DNA from: Clostridia bacterium
GTDB lineage: Bacteria; Bacillota; Clostridia; Lachnospirales; Lachnospiraceae
Direction of reading: 5' to 3'
Length of the DNA stretch: 64,000 nucleotides
Assembly: GCA_910575725.1 (NCBI GenBank)
Contig: CAJTFE010000013.1
Span: forward strand, 1-64,000
The notes below the pieces were generated by a model. The model was not told where the DNA came from and made no database searches. It saw only the letters and a list, made by a program, of their open reading frames with translations. The position numbers were made by a program, and so were the translations under genes. Of this stretch, positions 26,195 through 34,171 are shown one piece after another (within the stretch, counting starts at the first letter, position 1; every line of letters begins with the position of its first letter).

Positions 26195-26695
26195 ATGAAC
26201 AATATTGTGCTGGCACGGGTGGATAACCGTCTGGTTCACGGACAGATTGTGGTGTATTGGAGCAAGGAGGTAGAGCCTCACCGGATAGCCATCGTGGACG
26301 AGGTGATTGCCAAGGACGATGCCATGAAAATGATTTATAAACTGGCAGCGCCGAAGAATTATAAGATGAGCATTCTCCCTCCCCGGAAATTCATTGACAA
26401 TCTGAACAGTGGAAAGTATGGAAACGAGCGGATTCTGGTATTGTTCCAATCGGTAGAGCGGGCATACCAGGCCATAGAAATGGGGCTTGAAATAGAAAGC
26501 CTGCAGCTTGGAAACTGTCCGCGGACAGAGGAAACCTTTGCGGCCTGCGATTATATATTCCTTACCGAGAAGGATTATACGCTTTTGGATGCTCTGAGTG
26601 GGAAAGGGCAGAAGATCTACATGCAGAGCACACCGGGCGACCGCAGAATCCCCTTTGAAACCGTTATCGGGAAACATAATAATACAAAAAAATAG
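26195..26695 (+). CDS. PTS mannose-family EIIB component
   Basis: A cytoplasmic 166-residue phosphotransferase that receives phosphate from EIIA and delivers it to the sugar bound by EIIC/EIID. The active-site His15 is in the family motif ARVDNRLVHGQIVVYW. The segments IVDEVIAKDDAMK and QLGNCPRTEE are also typical. The GGAGG site lies inside the tail of a leader element. Substrate specificity cannot be read from EIIB alone. Confidence 0.94.
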   Translation: MNNIVLARVDNRLVHGQIVVYWSKEVEPHRIAIVDEVIAKDDAMKMIYKLAAPKNYKMSILPPRKFIDNLNSGKYGNERILVLFQSVERAYQAIEMGLEIESLQLGNCPRTEETFAACDYIFLTEKDYTLLDALSGKGQKIYMQSTPGDRRIPFETVIGKHNNTKK

Positions 26696-26711
26696 TATTA
26701 CGGAACTGGAA
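26680..26711 (+). repeat. GGAACTGG leader element, short form (site E)
   Basis: A 6-bp stem (TAATAC 26680-26685, GTATTA 26695-26700) spans the EIIB stop codon and leads into CGGAACTGGAATTAAGAAGG. Here the tail is not followed by a start codon but by another hairpin. Confidence 0.55.
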
Positions 26712-26718
26712 TTAAGAA

Positions 26719-26811
26719 GGTAAAGCCGCAAAGGCGCACGAGAGGAACTTTTATGAGTGCCCTTTCGAATAAAAGTTTCTCTCATTACCGGTGTGTCGAA
26801 GCAGCTTTACC
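26719..26811 (+). other. Large hairpin between EIIB and EIIC genes
   Basis: An outer 8-bp stem (GGTAAAGC 26719-26726 with GCTTTACC 26804-26811) encloses a 15-bp stem (26740-26754 with 26769-26783) that has one G-U pair. There is no T-tract, so it looks like a processing or stability element rather than a terminator. Confidence 0.7.
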
Positions 26812-26815
26812 CTTT

Positions 26816-26951
26816 AGTGCTATCGCGCAGCGATTTTGAAACAGTAATATCTCTCAAAGTGCACAAATCAATTTGCAGACACATGTTTTTGTGGCTGAAA
26901 ATTGATTTCAGACCCGTGTACTTTGAGAGATATTACGGAACTGGAATAGGA
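26816..26951 (+). repeat. GGAACTGG leader element, full form (site F)
   Basis: Homologous to site C over its full length. The basal stem is 16 bp and perfect (GTAATATCTCTCAAAG 26844-26859 with CTTTGAGAGATATTAC 26921-26936). It continues through AAATCAATTT/AAATTGATTT and an apical CAGACACATG...GTGGCTG hairpin, then ends in GGAACTGGAATAGGAGG before the EIIC start. At two stem positions both partners differ from site C in a way that keeps pairing. Confidence 0.82.
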
Positions 26952-26960
26952 GGTATTGAT

Positions 26961-27731
26961 ATGGCTTTAAAACTTGCAATTGCATCCGCATTGTTATATG
27001 GTTTTTGTTGGACCCAGCTTTTTTACGCTTTCGACTGTGTTTTATGGTATTCTGCTCTTATACAGGGCTTTGTGCTTGGGCTTCTGGCCGGAGATCTGGC
27101 TACGGGAATGATTCTTGGAGGCGGAATTACCCTTCTTACCATCAGCATGGTTGCCTCCGGGGGAGTTGAGCCCTCCGATATTGCGTTTGCCGGAAGTGCC
27201 ACGATTTCCATTGCACTCATCAACGATATGGACACGGGAACCGCGCTGACTCTGGCCATTGCCATGGGACTGATTGGAGAGTTCTTTACGCCTGTATGCT
27301 ACACGATTGCAAACGTATTTCCCCATATGATGGACAAATATGCAGAGAAAGCAGACATCAAAGGCATGAAGCGGACATCCTGGCTGGGAGCCCTCACCAT
27401 GTTCGTGGTATCGGCGCCGGTGGCTTTTCTGACGGTTTATCTTGGATCCGGCCTGGTTGATACCATTTTAAATGCAACGCCGGCCTGGATTCTCACAGGC
27501 CTCAATGTAGCGGGCGGCGTTCTTCCGGCCATCGGAATTGCAGTAACCATGAAGATAATCAACCAGCCAAAGCTGACGCCGGTATTTATTCTTGGTTACT
27601 TTCTGGTTCAGCTGTTTGGAATATCCGTTATGGGAGCAGCGATTGTGGGCTTCTGCGTGGTAGCAATCCTGCTGGCGGCAGATTCCATAAAGGCACAGAC
27701 AGCTGTTATGGCTGACGATGATGATGAGTGA
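26961..27731 (+). CDS. PTS mannose-family EIIC component
   Basis: A polytopic membrane permease subunit forming the sugar path together with EIID. The 256 residues are strongly hydrophobic; the family segments GLLAGDLATGMILGGGITL and the Asp/Gly-rich loop GGVEPSDIAFAGS are present. The start at 26961 is chosen because AGGAGG lies 8 bases upstream, just after the leader element; the open frame upstream runs through the hairpins and is not coding. The C-terminus is acidic (DDDDE). Confidence 0.92.
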   Translation: MALKLAIASALLYGFCWTQLFYAFDCVLWYSALIQGFVLGLLAGDLATGMILGGGITLLTISMVASGGVEPSDIAFAGSATISIALINDMDTGTALTLAIAMGLIGEFFTPVCYTIANVFPHMMDKYAEKADIKGMKRTSWLGALTMFVVSAPVAFLTVYLGSGLVDTILNATPAWILTGLNVAGGVLPAIGIAVTMKIINQPKLTPVFILGYFLVQLFGISVMGAAIVGFCVVAILLAADSIKAQTAVMADDDDE

Positions 27732-27750
27732 TGTTCAGGAGGGAAGAAGG

Positions 27751-28590
27751 ATGACAAATAAGAGAGAACAAAGGGATGAAAATTCGGTTTTAACAAAAAA
27801 GGATCTGAAAAAAGCATATTTTAACTGGCATATGTGGGCGGAATCCTGCCACTCCTTTGAGCGGATGCAGGGAATGGCTCTCTGCCGAGCCTTCTGCGAT
27901 CCTTTGAAAAAGCTTTACGGAGACGACACAGAAGGCCTGAAACGGGCCCTTAAGAGAGAAAACCAGCTCTTTAACACAGAGGCCCTTATCGGAGCCAGCG
28001 TAGTAGGCGCGGCCCTTTCCATGGAAGAATCCATGATGGGAGAGCCGGAGGACGAGAAGGATGAGGCTATCACCAGCGTAAAGGTGGGCTTGATGGGGCC
28101 CATTGCAGGAATCGGAGACGCTCTGGACTGGACGGTTTTAAAACCCATTTTCCTGGGAATTGCCTGCGATTTGGCTTTGAAGGGAAGCTGGGTCGGCGCG
28201 CTGATTGCAGTGATCTTTGCCGTTGCCCTGTATTTTGAAGGCAGCGCTATGTTCCATCTGGGATACAATCTCGGAAAAAGTACCTTTGCAAAGCTCTTGG
28301 GCAGCAGCATGTTCCAGAAGGTGATTCTGCTTGCCGGGGCTATGGGTCTCTTTATGATGGGAGCCCTAGGCGCATCTTATGTATCCCTGGCAACGCCCCT
28401 TGAGATTTCCATTTCCGGGCAGGATCCGATTATCCTCCAGGAAGCCATTGATTCCATCGTTCCGGGGCTTCTTCCTCTTGGGGCTATCTTTGGAATCCGG
28501 GGGCTGATGAAAAAGACGAATAATTTTGGAATTATCTGTCTCATTATCATCGGGATCTGCCTCCTGGGTTCCTTTGTGGGAATTTTTTAA
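27751..28590 (+). CDS. PTS mannose-family EIID component
   Basis: The second membrane subunit of the permease, 279 residues. The N-terminal family signature WAESCHSFERMQGMALCRAFCDPLKKLYG is clear, followed by SMEESMMGEPEDEKDEAI and the VKVGLMGPIAGIGDALDW block. The C-terminal half is hydrophobic. The start at 27751 has GGAGGG 7 bases upstream; an earlier in-frame ATG at 27718 lies inside the EIIC gene and lacks a site. Only 19 bp separate it from EIIC. Confidence 0.93.
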   Translation: MTNKREQRDENSVLTKKDLKKAYFNWHMWAESCHSFERMQGMALCRAFCDPLKKLYGDDTEGLKRALKRENQLFNTEALIGASVVGAALSMEESMMGEPEDEKDEAITSVKVGLMGPIAGIGDALDWTVLKPIFLGIACDLALKGSWVGALIAVIFAVALYFEGSAMFHLGYNLGKSTFAKLLGSSMFQKVILLAGAMGLFMMGALGASYVSLATPLEISISGQDPIILQEAIDSIVPGLLPLGAIFGIRGLMKKTNNFGIICLIIIGICLLGSFVGIF

Positions 28591-28614
28591 GCAGAAGGAA
28601 AGGAGAAGAGAAGA

Positions 28615-30060
28615 ATGCAGGCAGATATCGGTTTGATTGGACTTGCCGTCATGGGTGAAAACCTGGTTATGAATATGGAGTCAAAGGGCTTTGCAGCGGC
28701 TGTCTTTAACCGCAGTACAGACAAGGTCAGACGCTTTGTGGAAGGGCGTGGGAAGGGCAGGCGGATTCTTGGCTGCTACAGTCTTCCCGAGCTTGTGGAA
28801 AGCCTGAAAAGACCCAGAAAAATCATGCTTATGATCAAAGCCGGAAAGGCGGTAGACGAGATGCTTGAGCAGCTTCTGCCGATGCTTGAGCCTGGGGATA
28901 TTCTCATTGACGGAGGAAATTCTTATTTTGAGGATACCAGAAGGCGGATGAAGTATGTGAATGAAAAGGGGCTGCTGTATCTGGGCATGGGTGTGTCCGG
29001 CGGAGAGGAGGGAGCCCTTCACGGGCCATGCCTGATGCCGGGCGGCAACAGAGAGGCCTGGGATGCGGTGAAGGAGCTGTTCCAGGCCGTCAGCGCGAAG
29101 GCAGAGGAAGTCCCCTGCTGCAGCTGGATAGGCAGCGACGGAGCCGGCCATTTTGTAAAAATGGTACATAACGGAATTGAGTACGGGGATATGCAGCTTA
29201 TCTGCGAAGTGTATCAGCTGATGCGCGACGGGCTCGGCATGTCCTGTGAAGAGATGCACCGAATCTTTGCCTGCTGGAACGAAACGGAGCTTGACAGCTA
29301 TCTGGTGGAGATTACCAGAGATATTCTTGGATATCAGGATGAGAAGGGAGAGAGGACGGTAGAAAAGATCCTTGACACGGCAGGACAAAAAGGTACCGGC
29401 AAGTGGACAAGCCAGGCGGCCCTTCAGGAAGGCGTTCCTCTGACCTTGATCAGCGAGGCAGTGTTTGCGCGCTGCACGGCGGCTGCCAGGGAAGAACGGG
29501 TAAAGGCACATGCCCTTTACAAGCGGACGACTGTGCCTGTGAAGGAAAATAAAGATGATTTTGTTGAGGATTTGCGAAAGGCCTTGTACGCCTCAAAAAT
29601 CATTTCCTACGCCCAGGGATACGGGCTGCTTCGCAAAGCGGCCAAGACCTACGGCTGGGAGCTTGATTACGGCGGCATTGCCCTTAGCTGGAGGGGCGGA
29701 TGCATTATACGCAGTGTTTTCCTTGGAAAGATCAAGGAGGCCTATGACAGAGATCCGGATTTGTCCAGTCTTATACTGGATCCGTATTTTAAAGAGGCTC
29801 TTTCTGATTCCCAGGAATCCTGGAGAAGGGTTGTGGCAGCCGGGGCCTTAAGCGGCGTTCCTCTTCCGGCTATGAGTGCGGCGCTTGCTTACTTTGACAG
29901 CTTCACCTGTGACAGCCTGCCTGCTAATCTTCTGCAGGCCCAGAGGGATTATTTCGGCGCCCATACCTACGAGCGGACGGATAGGCCGAGGGGCACATTT
30001 TTTCATACTAACTGGACAGGAAATTCCGGAAGTACCCAGGCAGGAAATTATGTTGTTTAA
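28615..30060 (+). CDS. gnd: 6-phosphogluconate dehydrogenase (decarboxylating)
   Basis: It oxidises 6-phosphogluconate to ribulose 5-phosphate and CO2, normally with NADP+. The 481-residue length is typical. Motifs: dinucleotide fold GLIGLAVMGENLVMNM (about 7-22) with NRS, substrate loop GVSGGEEGALHGPCLMPGG (about 125-143), and catalytic Lys/Asn in HFVKMVHNGIEYGDMQLICE. The KGTGKWTS and SEAVFAR segments are also present. It is the last gene of the PTS operon, 24 bp after EIID. A PTS that phosphorylates gluconate on C6 would make exactly this enzyme's substrate, the main clue to the transporter's specificity. Confidence 0.95.
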   Translation: MQADIGLIGLAVMGENLVMNMESKGFAAAVFNRSTDKVRRFVEGRGKGRRILGCYSLPELVESLKRPRKIMLMIKAGKAVDEMLEQLLPMLEPGDILIDGGNSYFEDTRRRMKYVNEKGLLYLGMGVSGGEEGALHGPCLMPGGNREAWDAVKELFQAVSAKAEEVPCCSWIGSDGAGHFVKMVHNGIEYGDMQLICEVYQLMRDGLGMSCEEMHRIFACWNETELDSYLVEITRDILGYQDEKGERTVEKILDTAGQKGTGKWTSQAALQEGVPLTLISEAVFARCTAAAREERVKAHALYKRTTVPVKENKDDFVEDLRKALYASKIISYAQGYGLLRKAAKTYGWELDYGGIALSWRGGCIIRSVFLGKIKEAYDRDPDLSSLILDPYFKEALSDSQESWRRVVAAGALSGVPLPAMSAALAYFDSFTCDSLPANLLQAQRDYFGAHTYERTDRPRGTFFHTNWTGNSGSTQAGNYVV

Positions 30061-30083
30061 AAAGAATATGTACGAATAAAAGC

Positions 30084-30116
30084 AGCCCCGGCTTGCAATA
30101 TATGCAGGCCGGGGCT
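30084..30116 (+). terminator. GC-rich hairpin after gnd
   Basis: AGCCCCGGCTTGC (30084-30096) pairs with GCAGGCCGGGGCT (30104-30116) with one mismatch. There is no clear T-tract. It probably ends the PTS operon. Confidence 0.7.
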
Positions 30117-30191
30117 CAATGTCATGATGCCGGGGGCAAAACACAGTGTTTTCTATGTTTCAATCCCCATAAAAACCTTTCAATTATTACC

Positions 30192-30213
30192 GTTCACTCC
30201 GTGACCAGTAACG
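30192..30213 (+). repeat. Recurring intergenic motif, palindromic variant (copy 3)
   Basis: GTTCACTCCGTGACCAGTAACG: the right half is a one-base variant of GTGAACAGTAACG, and the left half is its near inverted repeat, so this copy can fold back. It lies 38 bp upstream of the promoter of the AbgT-type gene. Confidence 0.5.
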
Positions 30214-30250
30214 TTTAATTTTCCAACTGGAAAAGTAGAAAAGAATGCAG

Positions 30251-30279
30251 TTGCGCTTGACACTTTTTTTCTTTATAAT
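30251..30279 (+). promoter_or_regulatory. Promoter for the AbgT-type transporter
   Basis: TTGCGC (30251-30256), a 17-bp spacer and TATAAT (30274-30279). A better-looking TTGACA at 30257 is only 11 bp from the -10 box and is not used in this reading. Confidence 0.6.
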
Positions 30280-30316
30280 AGTAATAAAATAAAGTGAGAA
30301 AGAGAGGGAAAGTGTT

Positions 30317-31843
30317 ATGCAGGAAACGACTGCAAAGAAAAAAGGTTTTCATGTGCTTGATGCCATTGAAAAAGTGGGCAACAAGCTTCCGCATCCTTAT
30401 ATCTTGTTTCTGTGGCTGTGCCTGATACTTGCTGTGATAAGCTGTATCTGCGGTCTTACGGGTGTAAGCGTTGTGAATCCTACAACCGGGGATACGGTTG
30501 CAGCGAACAATCTGCTGAGCCGGGACGGGCTGGTTTGGCTGCTGCAGAATATGCTGAGTAATTTCCAGAGCTTTGCCCCATTGGGACTGGTGCTGGCTAT
30601 GCAGATGGCCATTGGATTTGCGGAGGGAGCAGGAGTTCTTACAACCGCACTTCGGAAAGCCATCTTAGGCGTGCCCCTGTGGGCTTTGACCGGTACGGTA
30701 TTGTTCCTTGGAATTAACGGAAGTATTGCTTCCGAGGCATCGATTATAGTAGTGCCGGCATTGGCGGCCGTGGCATTTGAGACGGCGGGGATGCATCCAA
30801 TCGCCGGACTTCTGGCAGGCTATGCGGCAACGAATGCCGGATTTACCGCATGTATTATTGTTGCAGGCACGGACGTGCTTCTGGCCGGTGTAACGCAGGA
30901 GGCCGCACGGTTAATTGATCCGGCCGTTACGGTGGGAGCAACGGCTAACTGGTATTTTATGATTGCATCCGTATTTATTCTGACTGTCACGGGCGTATTT
31001 GTAAATAAAAAATTTATTGCCCCCCGCCTTGGAACCTATCATCCGAGCGGGATAGTAGACAATGCTGAGGATAAGAAGCAGCTTACGCCGGAGCAGAGCA
31101 AAGGGCTTCGGGCGGCAGGGATCTTTACCCTTGTGTTTATTCTGCTGCTTGCCATTATGGTAATACCTCCCAACGGGATTCTTCGGGGCGAGGACGGCTC
31201 TGTATTAAATGGGCCCTTTATCACAGGTCTTGTGCCTATTTTGATTATCTTCTTTATTCTGCTTGGCATTGTGTATGGCGTAAAAGCAGGTACTGTGAAG
31301 AAAAGCTCCGATGTGCCTGAGATGATGGCAAAATCCTTAGAGGGCATGACAAGCTATATTGTGCTGATCTTTGTGATTGCACAGTTTATTAACATGTTCA
31401 ATTACACCAATCTGGGTATGATTATTGCGGTGAAGAGTGCCGGAGCCCTTGAGGCGGCAGGCTTTACGGGAATTCCGCTGATGCTTTTCTTTATTGTTCT
31501 CTGCTGCATTGTCAACCTGTTTATGACAAGCGGAACTGCAAAATGGTACATATTTGCGCCGATTCTTGTTCCGATGATGATGATGCTCGGATACAGCCCG
31601 GAATTTGCCCAGGTAATTTACCGAATCGGTGATTCTACCACAAATGCCATTACGCCGATTTATCCTTACATTCCCATTGCAATCGGTATGGCGAAAAAGT
31701 ATGACAAGGATTTTGGAATGGGAAGCCTGATTTCTATGATGCTCCCCTACTCCATTGCATTTTTGCTGGTATGGATTATTCAGTTGATTGTCTGGGTCGT
31801 ACTCAAACTGCCGCTGGGTCCGGGAGCAGCTGTTTTTCTGTAA
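30317..31843 (+). CDS. AbgT-family transporter
   Basis: A polytopic membrane protein of 508 residues, the same length as E. coli AbgT, the p-aminobenzoyl-glutamate importer; other family members export sulfonamides. Family traits are the amphipathic N-terminus with KVGNKLPHPYILFLWLC, the FAPLGLVLAMQMAIGFAEGAG region, the helical hairpin GINGSIASEASIIVVPALAA, and the C-terminal RIGDSTTNAITPIYPYIP. It has its own promoter and leads a likely operon with an S9 peptidase gene 17 bp downstream. The actual substrate is unknown. Confidence 0.88.
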   Translation: MQETTAKKKGFHVLDAIEKVGNKLPHPYILFLWLCLILAVISCICGLTGVSVVNPTTGDTVAANNLLSRDGLVWLLQNMLSNFQSFAPLGLVLAMQMAIGFAEGAGVLTTALRKAILGVPLWALTGTVLFLGINGSIASEASIIVVPALAAVAFETAGMHPIAGLLAGYAATNAGFTACIIVAGTDVLLAGVTQEAARLIDPAVTVGATANWYFMIASVFILTVTGVFVNKKFIAPRLGTYHPSGIVDNAEDKKQLTPEQSKGLRAAGIFTLVFILLLAIMVIPPNGILRGEDGSVLNGPFITGLVPILIIFFILLGIVYGVKAGTVKKSSDVPEMMAKSLEGMTSYIVLIFVIAQFINMFNYTNLGMIIAVKSAGALEAAGFTGIPLMLFFIVLCCIVNLFMTSGTAKWYIFAPILVPMMMMLGYSPEFAQVIYRIGDSTTNAITPIYPYIPIAIGMAKKYDKDFGMGSLISMMLPYSIAFLLVWIIQLIVWVVLKLPLGPGAAVFL

Positions 31844-31860
31844 ATCCGGAGGTGTGAGCT

Positions 31861-34050
31861 ATGGATATGTATGCAAAATATGAAGCCGCAGGACGGCTTT
31901 TGACACAGCATACCCGTACCGCAGTTCTGAACGGCCGTCCGTCCATCACCTGGGTGGACGGCAGCCGTTTTTTCTATATGCGCCAGATACCCGGCAAAGA
32001 GGGTGTGAAAAGGGTGAGGGTACAGGTAGATGCTGCAACGGGCAGGGAATGGACAAAGGAGACTTACGGCCCTTTGGAAGAAGTAAGGTATGAGCAGGAG
32101 ACAGGGAGAAAGCTCCATAACAAGAAAGAAGAAAGGGCCTATTCCCCTGACAGAGCCTATGCGCTGTTTACGGAGGATCACAATTTGATGCTTCTTGACC
32201 GTAAAAGCAAAGAGATCATCCGGCTTACCCGGGATGGGGAAGAGCTGAATGAGTATGGCTGTTATGTTGATATTTACAGTCAGATTACAGTGAAAAGAGC
32301 CGGACAGCCGGAGGCGCCCCATGTGCTTTGGAGCCCAGACGGAAAGTACTTTATTACTTACCGTGGGGATCGCAGAGCCTGTAAGAAGCTGTATCTTCTG
32401 TCCTCCTATGGGGATTCCGCTTCAGAATTGCGGCCGGGGCTGTGGGAATATCCCTGTCCCTTTGCCACGGATTCCGATGAGGAGATCCCTCATTATACCC
32501 TGTATGTGGGAAATGTGGAAGAAAAGACAATAAGGGCCGTGGACGCACCGGATTTTCTCTATCCGCTGTTTACAGATGAGGACAGAAGCTGGGTAAGATG
32601 GCTGGATGACAGTTCGGCTTTTTATTTTACATGGATTAAGAGAGGATTTCAGGAGGGGAGGCTCTACCTGGGAAGTCCAAAGGATGGAAAAACGAAGCTT
32701 CTGGTTCGGGAGGTAACGAATGATTTTCTGAACCTGGGAGCTTTTGGGCAGGTGGACGGATACGAAACCTACCTTTTCTCCAACTTTGTTACCAGGGACA
32801 GGAAATATGCATTTTGGCAGAGTGAGAAAAGCGGATATGCACATTTGTATCGGTTTGATTTAGAAAAAGAAGAGGTTTCTTTGGAGAGCGGGACAGATCT
32901 TTTCAGAGAAGCCGGCAAGGCGGAAAAAAAGCTGATTGTTCAGAAGCTTATAAAAGTGGATGAGCAGAAGAAACTGATTTATTTTATGGCAAATAATGCA
33001 AAGGAGTGCTCTGACCCCCTTTATTACCAGCTATATGTAATCGGCTTTGACGGAAATGGCCTGAAGCGCTTGACTCCGGAGGATGGGGTACATGCGGTCA
33101 GTATGGGTGAGGATGCTTTTGTGGACACTTATTCCAGAGTAGATTTACCGCCGGTAACCCTGCTGCGCCGGACGGACGGCTCTCTGGTTCGGGAGCTGGA
33201 ACGTGCGGATGTGACAGCTTTGATGAACGCAGGCTATCAGATGCCGGAGCGATTTACGGTGAAAGCCGGGGATGGGGTGACGGATCTGTGTGGAATCCTT
33301 TTTCGTCCGGCGGATTTTGATCCGGATAAGACTTATCCGGTGATTGATTATATCTATGGCGGCGCCCAGCTTTACAATGTGCCAAGAGATTTCACCTGGG
33401 ACAATAGTATGGATCGGGAGATTTTTGGGGGACTTGAGGAATTTGCCCAGCTTGGCTTTGTGGGAATTATTCTGGACGGAAGAGGAACACCCGGCCGGGG
33501 AATGGAATTTCATAAGCATTCCTACCGTAATATCCACGGCTGTGCCGGCCTTTCGGATCATGCGGCATGTATGCCGGAATTAAAAAAGAAGTTCCCCTTT
33601 ATAGATTTGGAGCGTGTGGGGATCTGGGGAAATTCCGGCGGCGGTTATGCCACGGTTTCCGCCATGCTCAAATATCCTGAGCTTTACAAGGCGGGAGTGG
33701 CATCTTCGGGAAATTATGATCAGAGAATTTATGAGCATTCCTGGACAGAACGGTATTACGGGCTTTATGAGGAGGAGCTGTACAAACAAGGCGATATTAC
33801 GGCGTTGGCAGGGAACCTTGAGGGCAGGCTTCTTCTGGCTTATGGGGCGATGGATGATAATGTAACCATGTCCCAGACACTGCGCCTGTGCGATAAGCTC
33901 AACGAGTGCAATAAGGATTATGATCTGATGGTTCTGCCCCGAATGAACCATAATGTACCCAGTGATATGTATTTTATTCGAAGAAAGATGGATTTCTTTG
34001 TGAAATATCTGCTGGGGGAGGAACCGCCCAGGGAATTTAGATTTAAGTAG
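31861..34050 (+). CDS. S9-family peptidase (DPP-IV/acylaminoacyl-like)
   Basis: The 729-residue protein has an N-terminal beta-propeller (about 1-460, with repeated motifs such as HVLWSPDGKYFITY) and a C-terminal alpha/beta hydrolase. The catalytic Ser is in GIWGNSGGGYAT, the Asp in LAYGAMDDNV, and the His in LPRMNHNVP, in the order expected of prolyl-oligopeptidase-family enzymes. There is no signal peptide, so it should act in the cytoplasm on imported peptides. A GGAGGT site precedes the ATG. The context with AbgT and an amidohydrolase suggests scavenging of peptide-like compounds. Confidence 0.88.
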   Translation: MDMYAKYEAAGRLLTQHTRTAVLNGRPSITWVDGSRFFYMRQIPGKEGVKRVRVQVDAATGREWTKETYGPLEEVRYEQETGRKLHNKKEERAYSPDRAYALFTEDHNLMLLDRKSKEIIRLTRDGEELNEYGCYVDIYSQITVKRAGQPEAPHVLWSPDGKYFITYRGDRRACKKLYLLSSYGDSASELRPGLWEYPCPFATDSDEEIPHYTLYVGNVEEKTIRAVDAPDFLYPLFTDEDRSWVRWLDDSSAFYFTWIKRGFQEGRLYLGSPKDGKTKLLVREVTNDFLNLGAFGQVDGYETYLFSNFVTRDRKYAFWQSEKSGYAHLYRFDLEKEEVSLESGTDLFREAGKAEKKLIVQKLIKVDEQKKLIYFMANNAKECSDPLYYQLYVIGFDGNGLKRLTPEDGVHAVSMGEDAFVDTYSRVDLPPVTLLRRTDGSLVRELERADVTALMNAGYQMPERFTVKAGDGVTDLCGILFRPADFDPDKTYPVIDYIYGGAQLYNVPRDFTWDNSMDREIFGGLEEFAQLGFVGIILDGRGTPGRGMEFHKHSYRNIHGCAGLSDHAACMPELKKKFPFIDLERVGIWGNSGGGYATVSAMLKYPELYKAGVASSGNYDQRIYEHSWTERYYGLYEEELYKQGDITALAGNLEGRLLLAYGAMDDNVTMSQTLRLCDKLNECNKDYDLMVLPRMNHNVPSDMYFIRRKMDFFVKYLLGEEPPREFRFK

Positions 34051-34052
34051 AA

Positions 34053-34155
34053 CGGCAGCATAGGAAGATGCACGGAAAGGTTTCGGACGCAGTTTTTTGC
34101 GGTCGGGAATACTTCTATAAAAAAGGCGTATCTTCTCTGTGCTGCGGAACTGAAA
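34053..34155 (+). repeat. GGAACTGG-type leader element, divergent full form (site G)
   Basis: The gap between the S9 peptidase and the amidohydrolase folds into one long imperfect hairpin: GGCAGCATAGGAAGATGC pairs with GCGTATCTTCTCTGTGCTGC. The apical part (GACGCAGTTTTTTGCGGTCGGGAA) resembles site C (GACGCATGTTTTCTGCGGCTGGAA in outline). It ends in GCGGAACTGAAA. Confidence 0.6.
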
Positions 34156-34171
34156 ACAGAAAGGACAGATC

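Noticed and set aside
26757-26960. In-frame 5' extension of EIIC
   Set aside because: It runs through palindromic leader structures, and the AGGAGG site supports the ATG at 26961.
30257-30279. TTGACA at 30257 as -35 box
   Set aside because: Only 11 bp from TATAAT; TTGCGC at 30251 has the right 17-bp spacing.
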